A program made the position numbers and the translations under genes. Positions 18,201 to 26,972 of a DNA stretch of 64,000 nt are shown piece after piece. The notes under the pieces were generated by a model. The model was given only the letters and a program-made list of their open reading frames with translations, made no database searches and had not been told where the DNA came from. Source of the DNA: Muribaculum sp. (GTDB lineage: Bacteria > Bacillota > Clostridia > Lachnospirales > Lachnospiraceae); the NCBI GenBank assembly GCA_023663735.1, contig JAMPGV010000004.1, forward strand, positions 1 through 64,000, written 5' to 3'. Position 1 is the stretch's first letter. Every line of letters starts with the position of its first letter.

Positions 18201-19840
18201 TACTGCTCTCCTGTGCAAATTAGGACCGCATCCGCAGCGCCTTTCCCGAACCGTTTTTCCTCACATTGCATCTGATATAAATACAGTTTCTGAGCGCTTG
18301 GCGTCAAGTCCTCATAGGGTATGGCTCCGCAGAGGTACTCGTCCAACAGCTCCTCCGGCCGCCTCTCACGCACCGGAGATTCATGCGTGTCAAAGACTAC
18401 CGCATCCGCCACATTACGCCCGACATTGTCATAAACCACAAGATTCAATCCGCGTTTGTTGAGCGCATATTCCGTATCGTCAATCACACAGGAGGCTGTA
18501 TCTCCCGTATCAAATCCGCCGCTCGCAACGTCATAGCGCTTTCCCCCTAAAAGCCTGCCCGCCTTCGTCAAAGCAGACTTCCCTGCCTCCTCATAAAGGA
18601 TTCCCTCGTCTGCCAGAATGCCGATATAGGAGTCCGCATCCTCCAAATCCGCCAATGCGGTAAAACCCATGTCCCTGAAAGCATCTCGCTGGGTGTCCGT
18701 CAGTGCATTGGCAGCATCCCCTCTGACGGCTATCAAAATCGTAAAGTCCCCCGCATCCGCATAGGCCTCCACATATTCGCAGGGATCACTCAGCTCTTCC
18801 ATGCGGGCGGCAATGATCCTTCTCTCATACTGCGCAAGCTCCTCGTCCAGAAAAGCGTATTTCGGATTGTCCCGAACGTCCGTCCCATTGCATTCGCGCA
18901 CCAGATAATCACCCAGCCAATCGCTGACCTTACACGCGCCGTTGTAATTCAGATGTAATCCGTCCATGGTATCCAGAGAAACGTTATAATCAATCTCATC
19001 AATATAAGGCGCAAAGTTAAAATCAATAAAATCCAGACCGTAACGGTCAGCCAACTCCTGAGCGCTGCGGTGATTCTTCGCCTCCCAGAGGGAAGCCGGA
19101 TTCTTGATCAACACAAGCTTGATGCCTTTGTCCGCGCAAAATTCTGCGATTTTGCCAAAATAACAGGCGCTTTCCTCACTGATTTCCGACGCCTCGGCTG
19201 TTTCATCATAAATGTACTCAGGCACGGGAATCTTATCATAACTCACCCGATCCAGATAACGCTTATTGGAAAACAGATAGCCCCGCACGGAGGCGTCCGG
19301 CCTGAGCTTAAGCTTGTCGAATTCCTCCCCTGACATGGTCGTCCAACGCTCATGGTATGACATGAGCGGCACCAAATACTCTATCCCGTCCCAGAAATCC
19401 CCCACATGATCCATCACGGCATGGTATTTGACAGGTGAAAATCTCATACCGTCCAAAGACTTGTGATAAAAGGACGCCGGCACATCCCCGCTGATTCTGG
19501 AAGCGTCGAGAACAACCGTTTTGAGAGACTGCGGATGCAGCCGATACGTCTCCTGAAGCCAATAATAAGAGGCGAGAAACGGCTGCTGCTCCGTTCCCAG
19601 ATTATAAGCACAGATTCCGTAGTTCTTATAGATTTCCATGGGCGTAATGCCCGCGATCGTTGTGCTGGTTCCCAAGAACAACGTCTCTATCGTATCTTCG
19701 GGCTGTTCATAAAATCCGTAGACGGTATTATAATTGTTCCACGGCTCCCACACCGGCTGGAAGATCACGTTCAAGCCGGATAAAAGAACGCAAAAGATCA
19801 GCATAAAGGAGACCATCTTAAGTAAATTCTTATTCTTCAT
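18200..19840 (-). CDS. SGNH-like membrane-anchored protein, DltD position
   Basis: A 546-aa protein with one N-terminal transmembrane helix (about 8-28) and an extracytoplasmic domain. SGNH hydrolase-like blocks are FLGTSTTIAGITP (block I Ser) and DGLHLNYNGA (DxxH block V). The last ~170 residues resemble the ILEI/PANDER-type carbohydrate-binding module, judged from ILIAVRGDAANALT, SYIGILADEG and NLVVYDNVGRNVADAVVFDTH. It sits between the carrier protein and the MBOAT gene, where DltD-like partners are found. I infer it takes the acyl or aminoacyl group outside the membrane and places it on an envelope polymer. Confidence 0.8.
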   Translation of the reverse strand: MKNKNLLKMVSFMLIFCVLLSGLNVIFQPVWEPWNNYNTVYGFYEQPEDTIETLFLGTSTTIAGITPMEIYKNYGICAYNLGTEQQPFLASYYWLQETYRLHPQSLKTVVLDASRISGDVPASFYHKSLDGMRFSPVKYHAVMDHVGDFWDGIEYLVPLMSYHERWTTMSGEEFDKLKLRPDASVRGYLFSNKRYLDRVSYDKIPVPEYIYDETAEASEISEESACYFGKIAEFCADKGIKLVLIKNPASLWEAKNHRSAQELADRYGLDFIDFNFAPYIDEIDYNVSLDTMDGLHLNYNGACKVSDWLGDYLVRECNGTDVRDNPKYAFLDEELAQYERRIIAARMEELSDPCEYVEAYADAGDFTILIAVRGDAANALTDTQRDAFRDMGFTALADLEDADSYIGILADEGILYEEAGKSALTKAGRLLGGKRYDVASGGFDTGDTASCVIDDTEYALNKRGLNLVVYDNVGRNVADAVVFDTHESPVRERRPEELLDEYLCGAIPYEDLTPSAQKLYLYQMQCEEKRFGKGAADAVLICTGEQ

Positions 19841-19926
19841 TCTCTCTCCCTGACTTCACGCATATACTGCCGCCCGGTCCAAACAAAACGCCGCCTGCCG
19901 CCACACCGCCGCCTCAGCAATAAAAC

Positions 19927-20151
19927 TTACTGCAGCGACTCCACCAATGCGACAATCGCCTCCAGCGTATTAAAGTTCTCCGGCTCCAGCTCGTCCACGG
20001 TGATATCAATATCAAACCGCTCGTTTAGTTCCGATACGATTCCGATAATATCAAAGGAGTCCAGAACGCCCTCATCAATCAATAGTTTCTCCTTCTCGAA
20101 ATCCACATCGGAGCGGACGGATTGCAAGACTTCCAATACTTGTTCTCTCAT
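19927..20151 (-). CDS. Acyl/aminoacyl carrier protein (DltC-like)
   Basis: A 74-aa four-helix carrier protein. The phosphopantetheine site is the Ser in DEGVLDSFDIIGIV, followed by the acidic recognition helix (FDIDITVDELEPENF). The ATG at 20151 has GGAGG at 7 nt; the ATG two codons upstream is too close to that site. As first gene of the operon it would receive the amino acid from the DltA-like enzyme and present it to the MBOAT protein. It could in principle be a general ACP, but the operon context argues against that. Confidence 0.9.
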   Translation of the reverse strand: MREQVLEVLQSVRSDVDFEKEKLLIDEGVLDSFDIIGIVSELNERFDIDITVDELEPENFNTLEAIVALVESLQ

Positions 20152-20183
20152 TTTCATTCCTCCAGCGTAGCGATCTTCAAAAG

Positions 20184-20261
20184 AATAGCACCTCACCTTT
20201 GGCGTCATGAGATTCCTATAATCTCATGAGCCAATACGGAATCGGTGCTATTTCTATGATA
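20184..20261 (-). promoter_or_regulatory. Promoter -10 and long leader hairpin of the dlt-like operon
   Basis: On the minus strand a TATCAT box (20256-20261), with a weak -35, is followed at about +1 by a 69-nt inverted structure. The outer arms are AATAGCACC and GGTGCTATT (20184-20192 and 20244-20252). TTGGC and GCCAA (20199-20203 and 20230-20234) pair next. The inner TCATGAGATT/AATCTCATGA (20205-20214 and 20220-20229) closes on a 5-nt loop. There is no T-tract, so it is not a simple terminator. It leaves about 30 nt to the carrier-protein ribosome binding site and may stabilise or regulate the mRNA. Confidence 0.65.
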
Positions 20262-20325
20262 TACCAAAAGACAGAAATTGAAAATACTAAAAATGAATTT
20301 CTTTCCGGTATGCCGGTCTGATTCT

Positions 20326-23300
20326 TTAGGGCGATACGATTTGGTAGGACACGGGATTTCTGTAAATTGTGAACTTCTGCGTGACGCTTCCGCCATAACC
20401 GCCCGTCCCGTTCACCGTGACGCTCCCCTTGTTCTTTCCCACCGTATCATTGCCGCCATAAGTGAGGCGGTAGTCCCCCGCGTGGTCCTCCGAGTCCTCT
20501 CTCAGGCGCACAAGCCCGTAAGCCGCCGCATCCACAAGTCTGGCGTCCTCGGTGGCTTTGTCCTTCTTCGCCGCCTTGATCTGATCCTCGTCCCCATAAT
20601 ACACACGCAGCTTCACATTGGTCACGGGAGCGCCGTTATAGACCAGTTCTTTGGGGTTCTCATTGTCGATGACCACATAGAGATTCTTTGCGGTCAGCCG
20701 CTTGGTGTAAAATTCTATGGGAACCGTCTTTGTCACCGCCGCCTCGTCAAAATTGCTGCCGCTCAAGTTTCCGTAATTGTCCGATCTGTGGAACGTAACC
20801 GTCACCGTGGGAGCCGCTCCGACGCCCGCCAGATACTTCTCCACGTCCTCACGCTTATTGTTGTGATAAGTAACCGCATAGTCTTTCCCTTCGCCAAAAA
20901 TGCCGTCCCGATCACTTCTCACCACCACCTTGGGCTTATATTCTGCGGTTCTGCTGTCATACTCCGCCCGCGCATCCTCAATTTTGACACTCTCCATATC
21001 CAGAGAACCCTGCACGATCTGGTATTTTATCACGATCTTCCCCGTGTAATTGCCCTTTCCGGTGATGGTCAATGTTCCCATCTTCCCCTCGTCAGGCACA
21101 ATCTCCTCCTCTCCGTATACCCAGTGCCACTTCCCGTCTTCGCCCTGCTCTTTCCATTTATCCTGCTGCTTTTTCATGGGCGTGATGCTCTTGTTGTTCT
21201 GATATTTCACCGTATAATCCCGGCCCGCAACCAGCGGCGTGTTCGTCTCCTCCACATATAGAGCAAAATCCAGTTCCGCCCCTGACTTAGCATAGGGAAT
21301 GGTACCGTCCAGAAATCTGGTGGACTCCACTTTTTTCACGTATTTGAATTTCGGATTGCCGTTTGCATCCTCCCCCAGATAGACATTGTCCTCTGTGACG
21401 ATGGGCTTAAGCGTCTCCTCCCCCGCGGAGAAGACCACACGCTCCGCCAGATTGGCTGCCGTGATCTGATAAGTCTGCCGGAAACTGCCGACATAACCGG
21501 ACTCCGGCAGGGCGGTATAGACCGCCGTGGCCGTACCCTTATTCACATTGTTCAGGTAGCGCACCGTGTAATCCGTTCCCTCTTCAAAGACGTAATCCGG
21601 CGCCCGCTCCGAATCCCACGGCGAAATGCGGTGGCTCTTTTTGCTGACCAGCGTCACATTCTGCGTCTGGGGATATCCGTTGTAGGGCAGTTTGGACTGC
21701 CAGCGCTCCCCGTAACTGTTTTGGGCAGAGACGGTCTTGGCATTGAAGGCTTTGCCGGCGATCTTAAAGTTGACGCTCTTGGAGCCGCAGTAACTGCCAA
21801 TGCCCTTGATCGTCATGGTGGCGGTACCCACCGCGGCATTGTTCCGGTACTCGATTTCGTAATCCTCCCCGTATTTGAGCCATTTCGATCCGTATTTGAC
21901 GGTAAATGCATTCTTGCGGTTCAGTTTATACAGGATCACCGCATCATAATCGCCATCGTATTCTTCCCAGTCTGTTATCCATTCTCCGCCAAGATATTGA
22001 TAATACGTCGTCACCTTTTTGGTCTTGACATTGCCTTTGGCATCCTCTACCTCTACTTCCATCGTCTCGTACCATGCGGGAACCAGCGTTATTTCCTCAT
22101 CCCTGATAAATTCCTTGGACTTGCACTGACTTCCGAGAGAAATCTTGGCGGACTTCAACAAAATGCCCTTATTCCGGACATAGATTGTCCGGATGATCGT
22201 CCCCGTATAATTGCCGATTCCCGTAATCGTCAGGGTTCGTTCTCCGCCGCCCGACTCCTCCCGGAATATGGGATCCTCTTTGGACAGCAGAGAGCCTTCT
22301 CTAACTCCCTGCCCATCGGTAATCGACACCGTATAGTCCTGCCCCGCTTTTAAGGTCTTCAGATATTTGACGGATTTTAAGGTCTCCTGATCTTTCTTGT
22401 AGGTTCCTGTCTCGAATTGGTCGATACAGTTCAGCGTGACGCCCGCGGCGGCGTTATGATTTTCGTCCCCGATCGCAATCCGTTCAATCATAAAATTCAT
22501 ATAGATCTTGCCGCTATAATCGCCCTTGCCCTCAATCACCACATGGGGCAGAACCGGATTAAAACCGCCCCTGACTTTCCGCCCCGTCCCGTTGCTGCCG
22601 CCTTCCTCCGTATCGCCCTTCTGCCAGGTTCCGTCCGCATCGGCTTTCTCCTGCTCCAGCAGAAACGCGTTGGTATTGACATTATTTTTGTAGCGGATCG
22701 TATAATCCTTTCCCGCTTTTAACAAGATCGGCGCATCCTCGCTGCCGCTATAGACATAGACTTCCGGTTTGAGCGCCTTCCCCGTATAGCGCTGAGGCTG
22801 TATCCGCTCCACGCGCAGAACCGACGCATCCCGCCACTTTGCATACAGCGTAAGATTCTCCGCCACCTGATCCTTGTCCGTATCCCATGCATCGGTATAC
22901 TCCCGATCCCGATACCAGCCCGCAAAATAATATCCCGTATCCTCCGGCTCCGCCACTTCTCCGATCACGCTGCCCTTGGGAACATACCGGTAGAAAGCTT
23001 CCCCATGTCCGCACAGATCAAAGGCAACGGCCGCTTCTCCTGCCACAACCGCTTCCCATTTGGCGTACAGCGTGGTATCTCCCTCCACCGTATCCCGCCT
23101 GAAATCCCACATTTGGATGAACTCGGCGTCTTGATACCAGTTCTCAAAATAAAATCCCTCGTCCACGGGCCACAGATCCGCCGTCCGCTCCAACAGGCTG
23201 CCCTTTCTGACGTCCGTTTTCACGATATCGGCTCCGTGTCCCGACAAATCAAACGTCACCGTATAGGTCGGCGTCCACTTGGCATAGAGCGTGATATTCC

Positions 23301-24405
23301 GCCTCACCGTATCATTTGCAAAGTCCCACGGTTCCTCGCAGGCCGGATCCTGATACCAGCCGTCAAACTCATAGCCGGGAGCCGTCGGATACAGATCCGG
23401 CGTCAGCTCCAGCAGACCGCCCTCTCTGATATCCGCCTTGACAATTTCCTCCCCATGTCCCGACAAATCAAAAGTCACGGTATAAAGCTTCGTCAGTTTC
23501 GCATACAGCAGCAAATCGCCCTGTATCGTATCTTTTTCAAAATCCCAGAATTCTCCGAAACTGTCGCTTGCATACCAGCCCTCCAAAACATAACCGGGAA
23601 TCTCAGGCCACAGATCCGGCGTCTCTTCCAATAAACTGCCCACCTTCAAGCCGGTTCTGACAATCTCAGGCACCACTTCCCAAAAATAGAAGCGAACCGT
23701 ATAAGTCGTCTCTTCCCACTTGGAATACAGCGTGGTATCCTCCATCATCCCGTCCCGGCCAAAATTCCATTTCTGCGTACAATCCGCATCCGTATACCAG
23801 CCGAGGAACCGATACCCCGGATCATGGGGATCCGCCGGCACATACGGAGAATCGTCCGGCGCCAGATATTGGTACCAATTCACGCCATGGCCGCCCAGAT
23901 CAAAGGTGATCACAATCGTCCCCGGCTCCAGCTCTACCCATTTGGCATACAGCGTGAGATCGTTTTCCACCGTGTCTCTGGCCAGATTCCACGCCACCGA
24001 AAAGGTGTCGTCCACATACCAATTTTCAAAATAGAATCCCCCGTCCGCAGGGCGCAGATCCTCCGTCTGTTCCAACAGGCTGCCCGCCTTGATGTCCGTC
24101 CGGACAAAATCCTCCCCATGACCCATCAGGCGGAAGGTGACGGTATAGGTTTCCGGAGCTTCCTCGGAACCCGATCCGTCCGTCGTACCTGTTTCCTGCA
24201 AAGCCTCCGCAAAATCCGATTCTGAGTCCGAGTCCAAATCCGATTCCGAAGTTGATTCCATCGCCGCCCGGCTTTCCAAGGCTCCTGCCCCGTCTATCCC
24301 TGCCTCGTCTGCAGCGGACGCCGGCTGCGGCAGAGAGGTGACTAGCATCACTGCCGCTAGCAATCCTGATACCATCTTTCCGAGTTTCCTACTTTTGAGT
24401 TTCAT
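20326..24405 (-). CDS. Large secreted InlB-B-repeat and beta-sandwich repeat protein
   Basis: A 1359-aa secreted protein. The signal peptide ends near ASA-ADEAG, and a Ser/Glu/Asp-rich linker follows. Six Listeria-Bacteroides (InlB B, Flg_new-type) repeats of about 70 residues come next. Most begin YTVTFDLSGHG-like and close with LYAKW. The C-terminal two thirds hold about seven beta-sandwich units with the pattern YTVRYxNN, then GTATMTIKGIGSYCG. No LPXTG, transmembrane or S-layer anchor is visible, so it is released or held non-covalently. The start at 24405 has AGGAGG at 7 nt. The likely role is adhesion or a surface scaffold, inferred from repeat type only. Confidence 0.9.
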   Translation of the reverse strand: MKLKSRKLGKMVSGLLAAVMLVTSLPQPASAADEAGIDGAGALESRAAMESTSESDLDSDSESDFAEALQETGTTDGSGSEEAPETYTVTFRLMGHGEDFVRTDIKAGSLLEQTEDLRPADGGFYFENWYVDDTFSVAWNLARDTVENDLTLYAKWVELEPGTIVITFDLGGHGVNWYQYLAPDDSPYVPADPHDPGYRFLGWYTDADCTQKWNFGRDGMMEDTTLYSKWEETTYTVRFYFWEVVPEIVRTGLKVGSLLEETPDLWPEIPGYVLEGWYASDSFGEFWDFEKDTIQGDLLLYAKLTKLYTVTFDLSGHGEEIVKADIREGGLLELTPDLYPTAPGYEFDGWYQDPACEEPWDFANDTVRRNITLYAKWTPTYTVTFDLSGHGADIVKTDVRKGSLLERTADLWPVDEGFYFENWYQDAEFIQMWDFRRDTVEGDTTLYAKWEAVVAGEAAVAFDLCGHGEAFYRYVPKGSVIGEVAEPEDTGYYFAGWYRDREYTDAWDTDKDQVAENLTLYAKWRDASVLRVERIQPQRYTGKALKPEVYVYSGSEDAPILLKAGKDYTIRYKNNVNTNAFLLEQEKADADGTWQKGDTEEGGSNGTGRKVRGGFNPVLPHVVIEGKGDYSGKIYMNFMIERIAIGDENHNAAAGVTLNCIDQFETGTYKKDQETLKSVKYLKTLKAGQDYTVSITDGQGVREGSLLSKEDPIFREESGGGERTLTITGIGNYTGTIIRTIYVRNKGILLKSAKISLGSQCKSKEFIRDEEITLVPAWYETMEVEVEDAKGNVKTKKVTTYYQYLGGEWITDWEEYDGDYDAVILYKLNRKNAFTVKYGSKWLKYGEDYEIEYRNNAAVGTATMTIKGIGSYCGSKSVNFKIAGKAFNAKTVSAQNSYGERWQSKLPYNGYPQTQNVTLVSKKSHRISPWDSERAPDYVFEEGTDYTVRYLNNVNKGTATAVYTALPESGYVGSFRQTYQITAANLAERVVFSAGEETLKPIVTEDNVYLGEDANGNPKFKYVKKVESTRFLDGTIPYAKSGAELDFALYVEETNTPLVAGRDYTVKYQNNKSITPMKKQQDKWKEQGEDGKWHWVYGEEEIVPDEGKMGTLTITGKGNYTGKIVIKYQIVQGSLDMESVKIEDARAEYDSRTAEYKPKVVVRSDRDGIFGEGKDYAVTYHNNKREDVEKYLAGVGAAPTVTVTFHRSDNYGNLSGSNFDEAAVTKTVPIEFYTKRLTAKNLYVVIDNENPKELVYNGAPVTNVKLRVYYGDEDQIKAAKKDKATEDARLVDAAAYGLVRLREDSEDHAGDYRLTYGGNDTVGKNKGSVTVNGTGGYGGSVTQKFTIYRNPVSYQIVSP

Positions 24406-24431
24406 AACCATCCTCCTCAATACAGTTTCTA

Positions 24432-24551
24432 AGAAAGCGCTGATTCAATCACCGCTTCCTCAGAGCCTCCGTCGGATGCGCACGGATTTGCAACAGAATA
24501 TGCTTCGCAGCGCAAATCCGGCGCGGGAAACGCTTTCATCAGCGTTTCTCT
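24432..24551 (-). promoter_or_regulatory. Structured 5' leader of the secreted repeat protein
   Basis: Starting at the predicted transcript start, AGAAACGCTGAT pairs with ATCAGCGCTTTCT at the other end of a 120-nt segment (one bulged base). Inside, GGATTTGC (24484-24491) pairs with GCAAATCC (24512-24519), extended by GCGC arms. The ribosome binding site follows about 20 nt later. The leader could act as an mRNA stabiliser or a cis-regulator. I do not recognise a known riboswitch class. Confidence 0.5.
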
Positions 24552-24557
24552 AAGCAG

Positions 24558-24586
24558 ATCATATACCGATCATTTGGCAATGTCAA
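24558..24586 (-). promoter_or_regulatory. Sigma-A promoter of the secreted repeat protein
   Basis: Minus-strand TTGACA (24581-24586), a 17-bp spacer and TATGAT (24558-24563) are near consensus and point into the structured leader. Confidence 0.8.
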
Positions 24587-24677
24587 GATTCGCCCGGCCA
24601 CGGTCTGCGATTCCTTCCGAAGGCTCTCCATCTAAGGTAATTGCGAAAATAAGCGTTGCGCAATGTAAAAAATCCGG

Positions 24678-24706
24678 TTGACATTTGCCTGTTCCTATAG
24701 TATAGT
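24678..24706 (+). promoter_or_regulatory. Sigma-A promoter of tRNA-Gly
   Basis: TTGACA (24678-24683), a 17-bp spacer and TATAGT (24701-24706) lie about 57 nt upstream of the tRNA. Confidence 0.9.
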
Positions 24707-24762
24707 AATATTTGTTCGTAGATCATTTTCCTTTTGATACATGATCCGATTTCATACAACAT

Positions 24763-24834
<72 letters not shown>

Positions 24835-24840
24835 CTTCAA

Positions 24841-24893
24841 AAAAAGATGTCATCCGGCTAAATGTTTAGCGGAACGACATCTTTTTCTTTTTT
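24841..24893. terminator. Terminator after tRNA-Gly
   Basis: AAAAAGATGTC (24841-24851) pairs with GACATCTTTTT (24876-24886), with an inner CCG-GCTAAA/TTTAGC-GG stem and a following T-rich run. The A-rich left arm gives a U-run on the minus strand too, so it may also end the GH3 transcript coming from the other side. Confidence 0.9.
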
Positions 24894-24940
24894 CCATCCG
24901 GCTTTTCTGGCTTCTATTTCTATCCTTCCGCTCTTATCCT

Positions 24941-24979
24941 TTTATTTCTGTTCTTTATTTCTATTCTTTATTTCTATTC
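24941..24979. repeat. Three 13-bp pyrimidine-rich tandem units
   Basis: TTTATTTCTRTTC occurs three times head to tail in the spacer between the tRNA terminator and the GH3 stop codon. The rest of 24894-25001 is similarly pyrimidine-rich and contains no gene. Confidence 0.8.
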
Positions 24980-25001
24980 TTCCGCTTCTACCCGGCGGCC
25001 T

Positions 25002-26324
25002 CTACCCCTCCACCCGGTCTGCATACTTAATCCGGTACACCCGCCGCAGGGAATCGTTGATGCGCTCCTCCGAGATCACGCCGCTCTGTACGGCCTCCAG
25101 CACACCGTTATAAGCCTTCTCAAAATCTTCCGGCATCAAAATCATATCACAACCTGCCTTCAGCGCCTGTACCGCTGCCTCTCCCGCGTCGTAATAATCG
25201 GAGATCGCCGCGGCGCTCATGGAATCCGTGATGACCACACCGTCAAAACCAAGCTCCCCGCGCAGAAGATCCGTCACCACCGCCTGCGACATGGAACAGG
25301 GCGTGTTATCCCCCGCAAGGGAAGGCGCCGCCATATGGCTCACCATCACCATGTCTGCTCCCGCGTCAATCCCTGCCTGAAATACCGCAAACTCGCCCGC
25401 CCGGAACGCTTCCGCGCTCCTGTCTGTGGAAGCAAGTCCCTCATCCGTATTCTGCGCGGTACTGCCCATACCGGGGAAATGTTTCAGGCAGGTTCCGATG
25501 TTCTGCTCCTTCAGCCCTCGCACCATGGAGGCCACATACGGACTCACGGCCGCCGCATCGGATCCGTAGGAGCGATCCGCCATGACGGAATGTTCCACAC
25601 TGTCCAGATCCGCCACCGGGGCAAAATTGAGGTTGAATCCGTAATTGGCCAAGCTGGCGCCGATGGCGCTCCCCGCATCATAGGCCTTGTCCGCTCCGCC
25701 GCTCTCCGCCAGCTTCTTCGCGCCGTCCTGCTTGTCCGCAAGCCCTTTCTGCGCCAGCGGGCTGACGGTGCCGCCCTCTTCCTCCACCGCGATGAACAGC
25801 GGATAGTTGGCGTAAAATTTCGTATTGTCTATCATCTCTTTCAACTGGGATTCATTCTGTATATTCTTGGCATGATATATGATTCCGCCTACGGAATACC
25901 GGGTCAGCGCCTCCTTGGTTCCGTCTCCCGCCCGCACCGCGGCCGTCACCCCCGTAATGGACTCCGGCGTCACGATAAACAGCCCCGCTACCTTATCCTC
26001 CAGCGGCATCACTTCAATCCCCGCATTGACGATCTGTTCCAGCTTCTGCTCTGCCGTAAGCTCCGGCACGTTCTCCTCCGTTTCGGACGAGGACTCCGGC
26101 GTCTCCATGCTCTCCTCGCCTCCCAGAAGCTCCTCCACCTGACTCTGTTTCTCCTGCTCCTGTCTCCTGCTCTGCCCGGCCAGATATCTCACTCCCAGCA
26201 CAATTCCCGCCGCAAAAGCGATCGTCAGGACAGCCACCGTGACATAGGCCAGCGCCTGATTGCGCACCCGGCGCTTTCTTCTGGCCTCCCGTTTCTCCTG
26301 CTGCTCCTGTGTATTCTGCTCCAT
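25002..26324 (-). CDS. Membrane-anchored glycoside hydrolase family 3 domain protein
   Basis: A 440-aa protein with an N-terminal transmembrane anchor (about 25-48), a Glu/Ser-rich linker and a single GH3 TIM barrel of the NagZ (beta-N-acetylhexosaminidase) type. GFNLNFAPVADLD, CLKHFPGMGS and GFDGVVITDSMSAAAI, with the nucleophile Asp, are in order. NagZ enzymes remove GlcNAc from muropeptides using an Asp-His dyad after KHFPGHG. Here that segment reads KHFPGMGSTAQNTDEG and the dyad His is missing. Activity may therefore be altered or lost. It acts outside the membrane, presumably on peptidoglycan or other glycans. It appears monocistronic. Confidence 0.88.
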   Translation of the reverse strand: MEQNTQEQQEKREARRKRRVRNQALAYVTVAVLTIAFAAGIVLGVRYLAGQSRRQEQEKQSQVEELLGGEESMETPESSSETEENVPELTAEQKLEQIVNAGIEVMPLEDKVAGLFIVTPESITGVTAAVRAGDGTKEALTRYSVGGIIYHAKNIQNESQLKEMIDNTKFYANYPLFIAVEEEGGTVSPLAQKGLADKQDGAKKLAESGGADKAYDAGSAIGASLANYGFNLNFAPVADLDSVEHSVMADRSYGSDAAAVSPYVASMVRGLKEQNIGTCLKHFPGMGSTAQNTDEGLASTDRSAEAFRAGEFAVFQAGIDAGADMVMVSHMAAPSLAGDNTPCSMSQAVVTDLLRGELGFDGVVITDSMSAAAISDYYDAGEAAVQALKAGCDMILMPEDFEKAYNGVLEAVQSGVISEERINDSLRRVYRIKYADRVEG

Positions 26325-26647
26325 ACTGTCTGCCGCTCCTCACTCTGTTTCCGAAACCAAACGCTTATTTACTTTCTATCATACATTACTTTTCGACATT
26401 TTTCTACTGTTAAATCTTTCTTTCCCCATTGTTTATAAAAAATTAAATTGTGGCGCAGAAACGCCGCGTCCATCAAAGCCTGTACAACGAATGAGAGCGT
26501 ATCGACTATTTCTAATCAATACGCTCTCTCAGACTATGCTATCCAATGGACCGTTACCTCTCTTTCAATCATTGTTCTCATCTTGTCATTTCGGCTGGTT
26601 CTCAGCCACAGCTGTCTGACCGAACTGTTTGCCATATTCACTTTTCT

Positions 26648-26830
26648 TTATCTTCCACTTTCTCCTTTGTATTCTTTCCACTTCTCTTTTGTATCGGATA
26701 CCGTAGCGTCCCAATGTATTTTATCAATTCTTTGGTGATTCGCTGCTTTTTCTTCTGTGTACTCGAATGATCTATATGAATCTTTCTCTAAGGTGAAATG
26801 CCCTTGTAACTCACTTCGTTGGTACTTCAA
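26648..26830 (-). CDS. Possible small ORF, unrecognised
   Basis: An open frame of 60 codons from a TTG; the frame is open for about 11 further codons upstream to a stop. The peptide is charged and Lys/Glu-rich (FTLEKDSYRSFEYTEEKAAN in the middle) with no signal or membrane segment. Codons are AT-rich, unlike neighbouring genes, which suggests transfer. A consensus promoter lies about 110 nt upstream and a perfect AAAGGAGG in between, but that site has no matching start. It could be a remnant of a longer gene with a damaged start, or part of an RNA gene. Confidence 0.35.
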   Translation of the reverse strand: MKYQRSELQGHFTLEKDSYRSFEYTEEKAANHQRIDKIHWDATVSDTKEKWKEYKGESGR

Positions 26831-26943
26831 TGGAAGATGTTCTGGGTTTAAATCATCTTGTTAGGTGGACCGTACCTCCTTTCTTTTGTTCTCTTTAGAT
26901 CCTCTCTTCTGTTTTTTGCTTTGTCTTCTCTGTTGATAAATTT

Positions 26944-26972
26944 ACTATAACAGCTGCATCGACATTTGTCAA
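26944..26972 (-). promoter_or_regulatory. Consensus sigma-A promoter in AT-rich spacer
   Basis: Minus-strand TTGACA (26967-26972), a 17-bp spacer and TATAGT (26944-26949). It reads into the spacer, away from the upstream membrane-protein gene. Confidence 0.8.

Noticed and set aside
20205..20229. Inner TCATGAGATT hairpin as a terminator of the repeat-protein gene
   Set aside because: No T-run on either strand, and it lies inside a larger paired structure with the dlt-like promoter next to it.
23000..24100. Repeats in the secreted protein gene as a CRISPR or DNA repeat array
   Set aside because: They are degenerate protein-level repeats of about 70 codons, in frame, not conserved at DNA level.
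24640..24665. ATTGCG...CGCAAT near the tRNA promoter as another end-only element
   Set aside because: It lacks the family ends beyond a few bases and has no flanking direct repeat; a short chance hairpin is enough.
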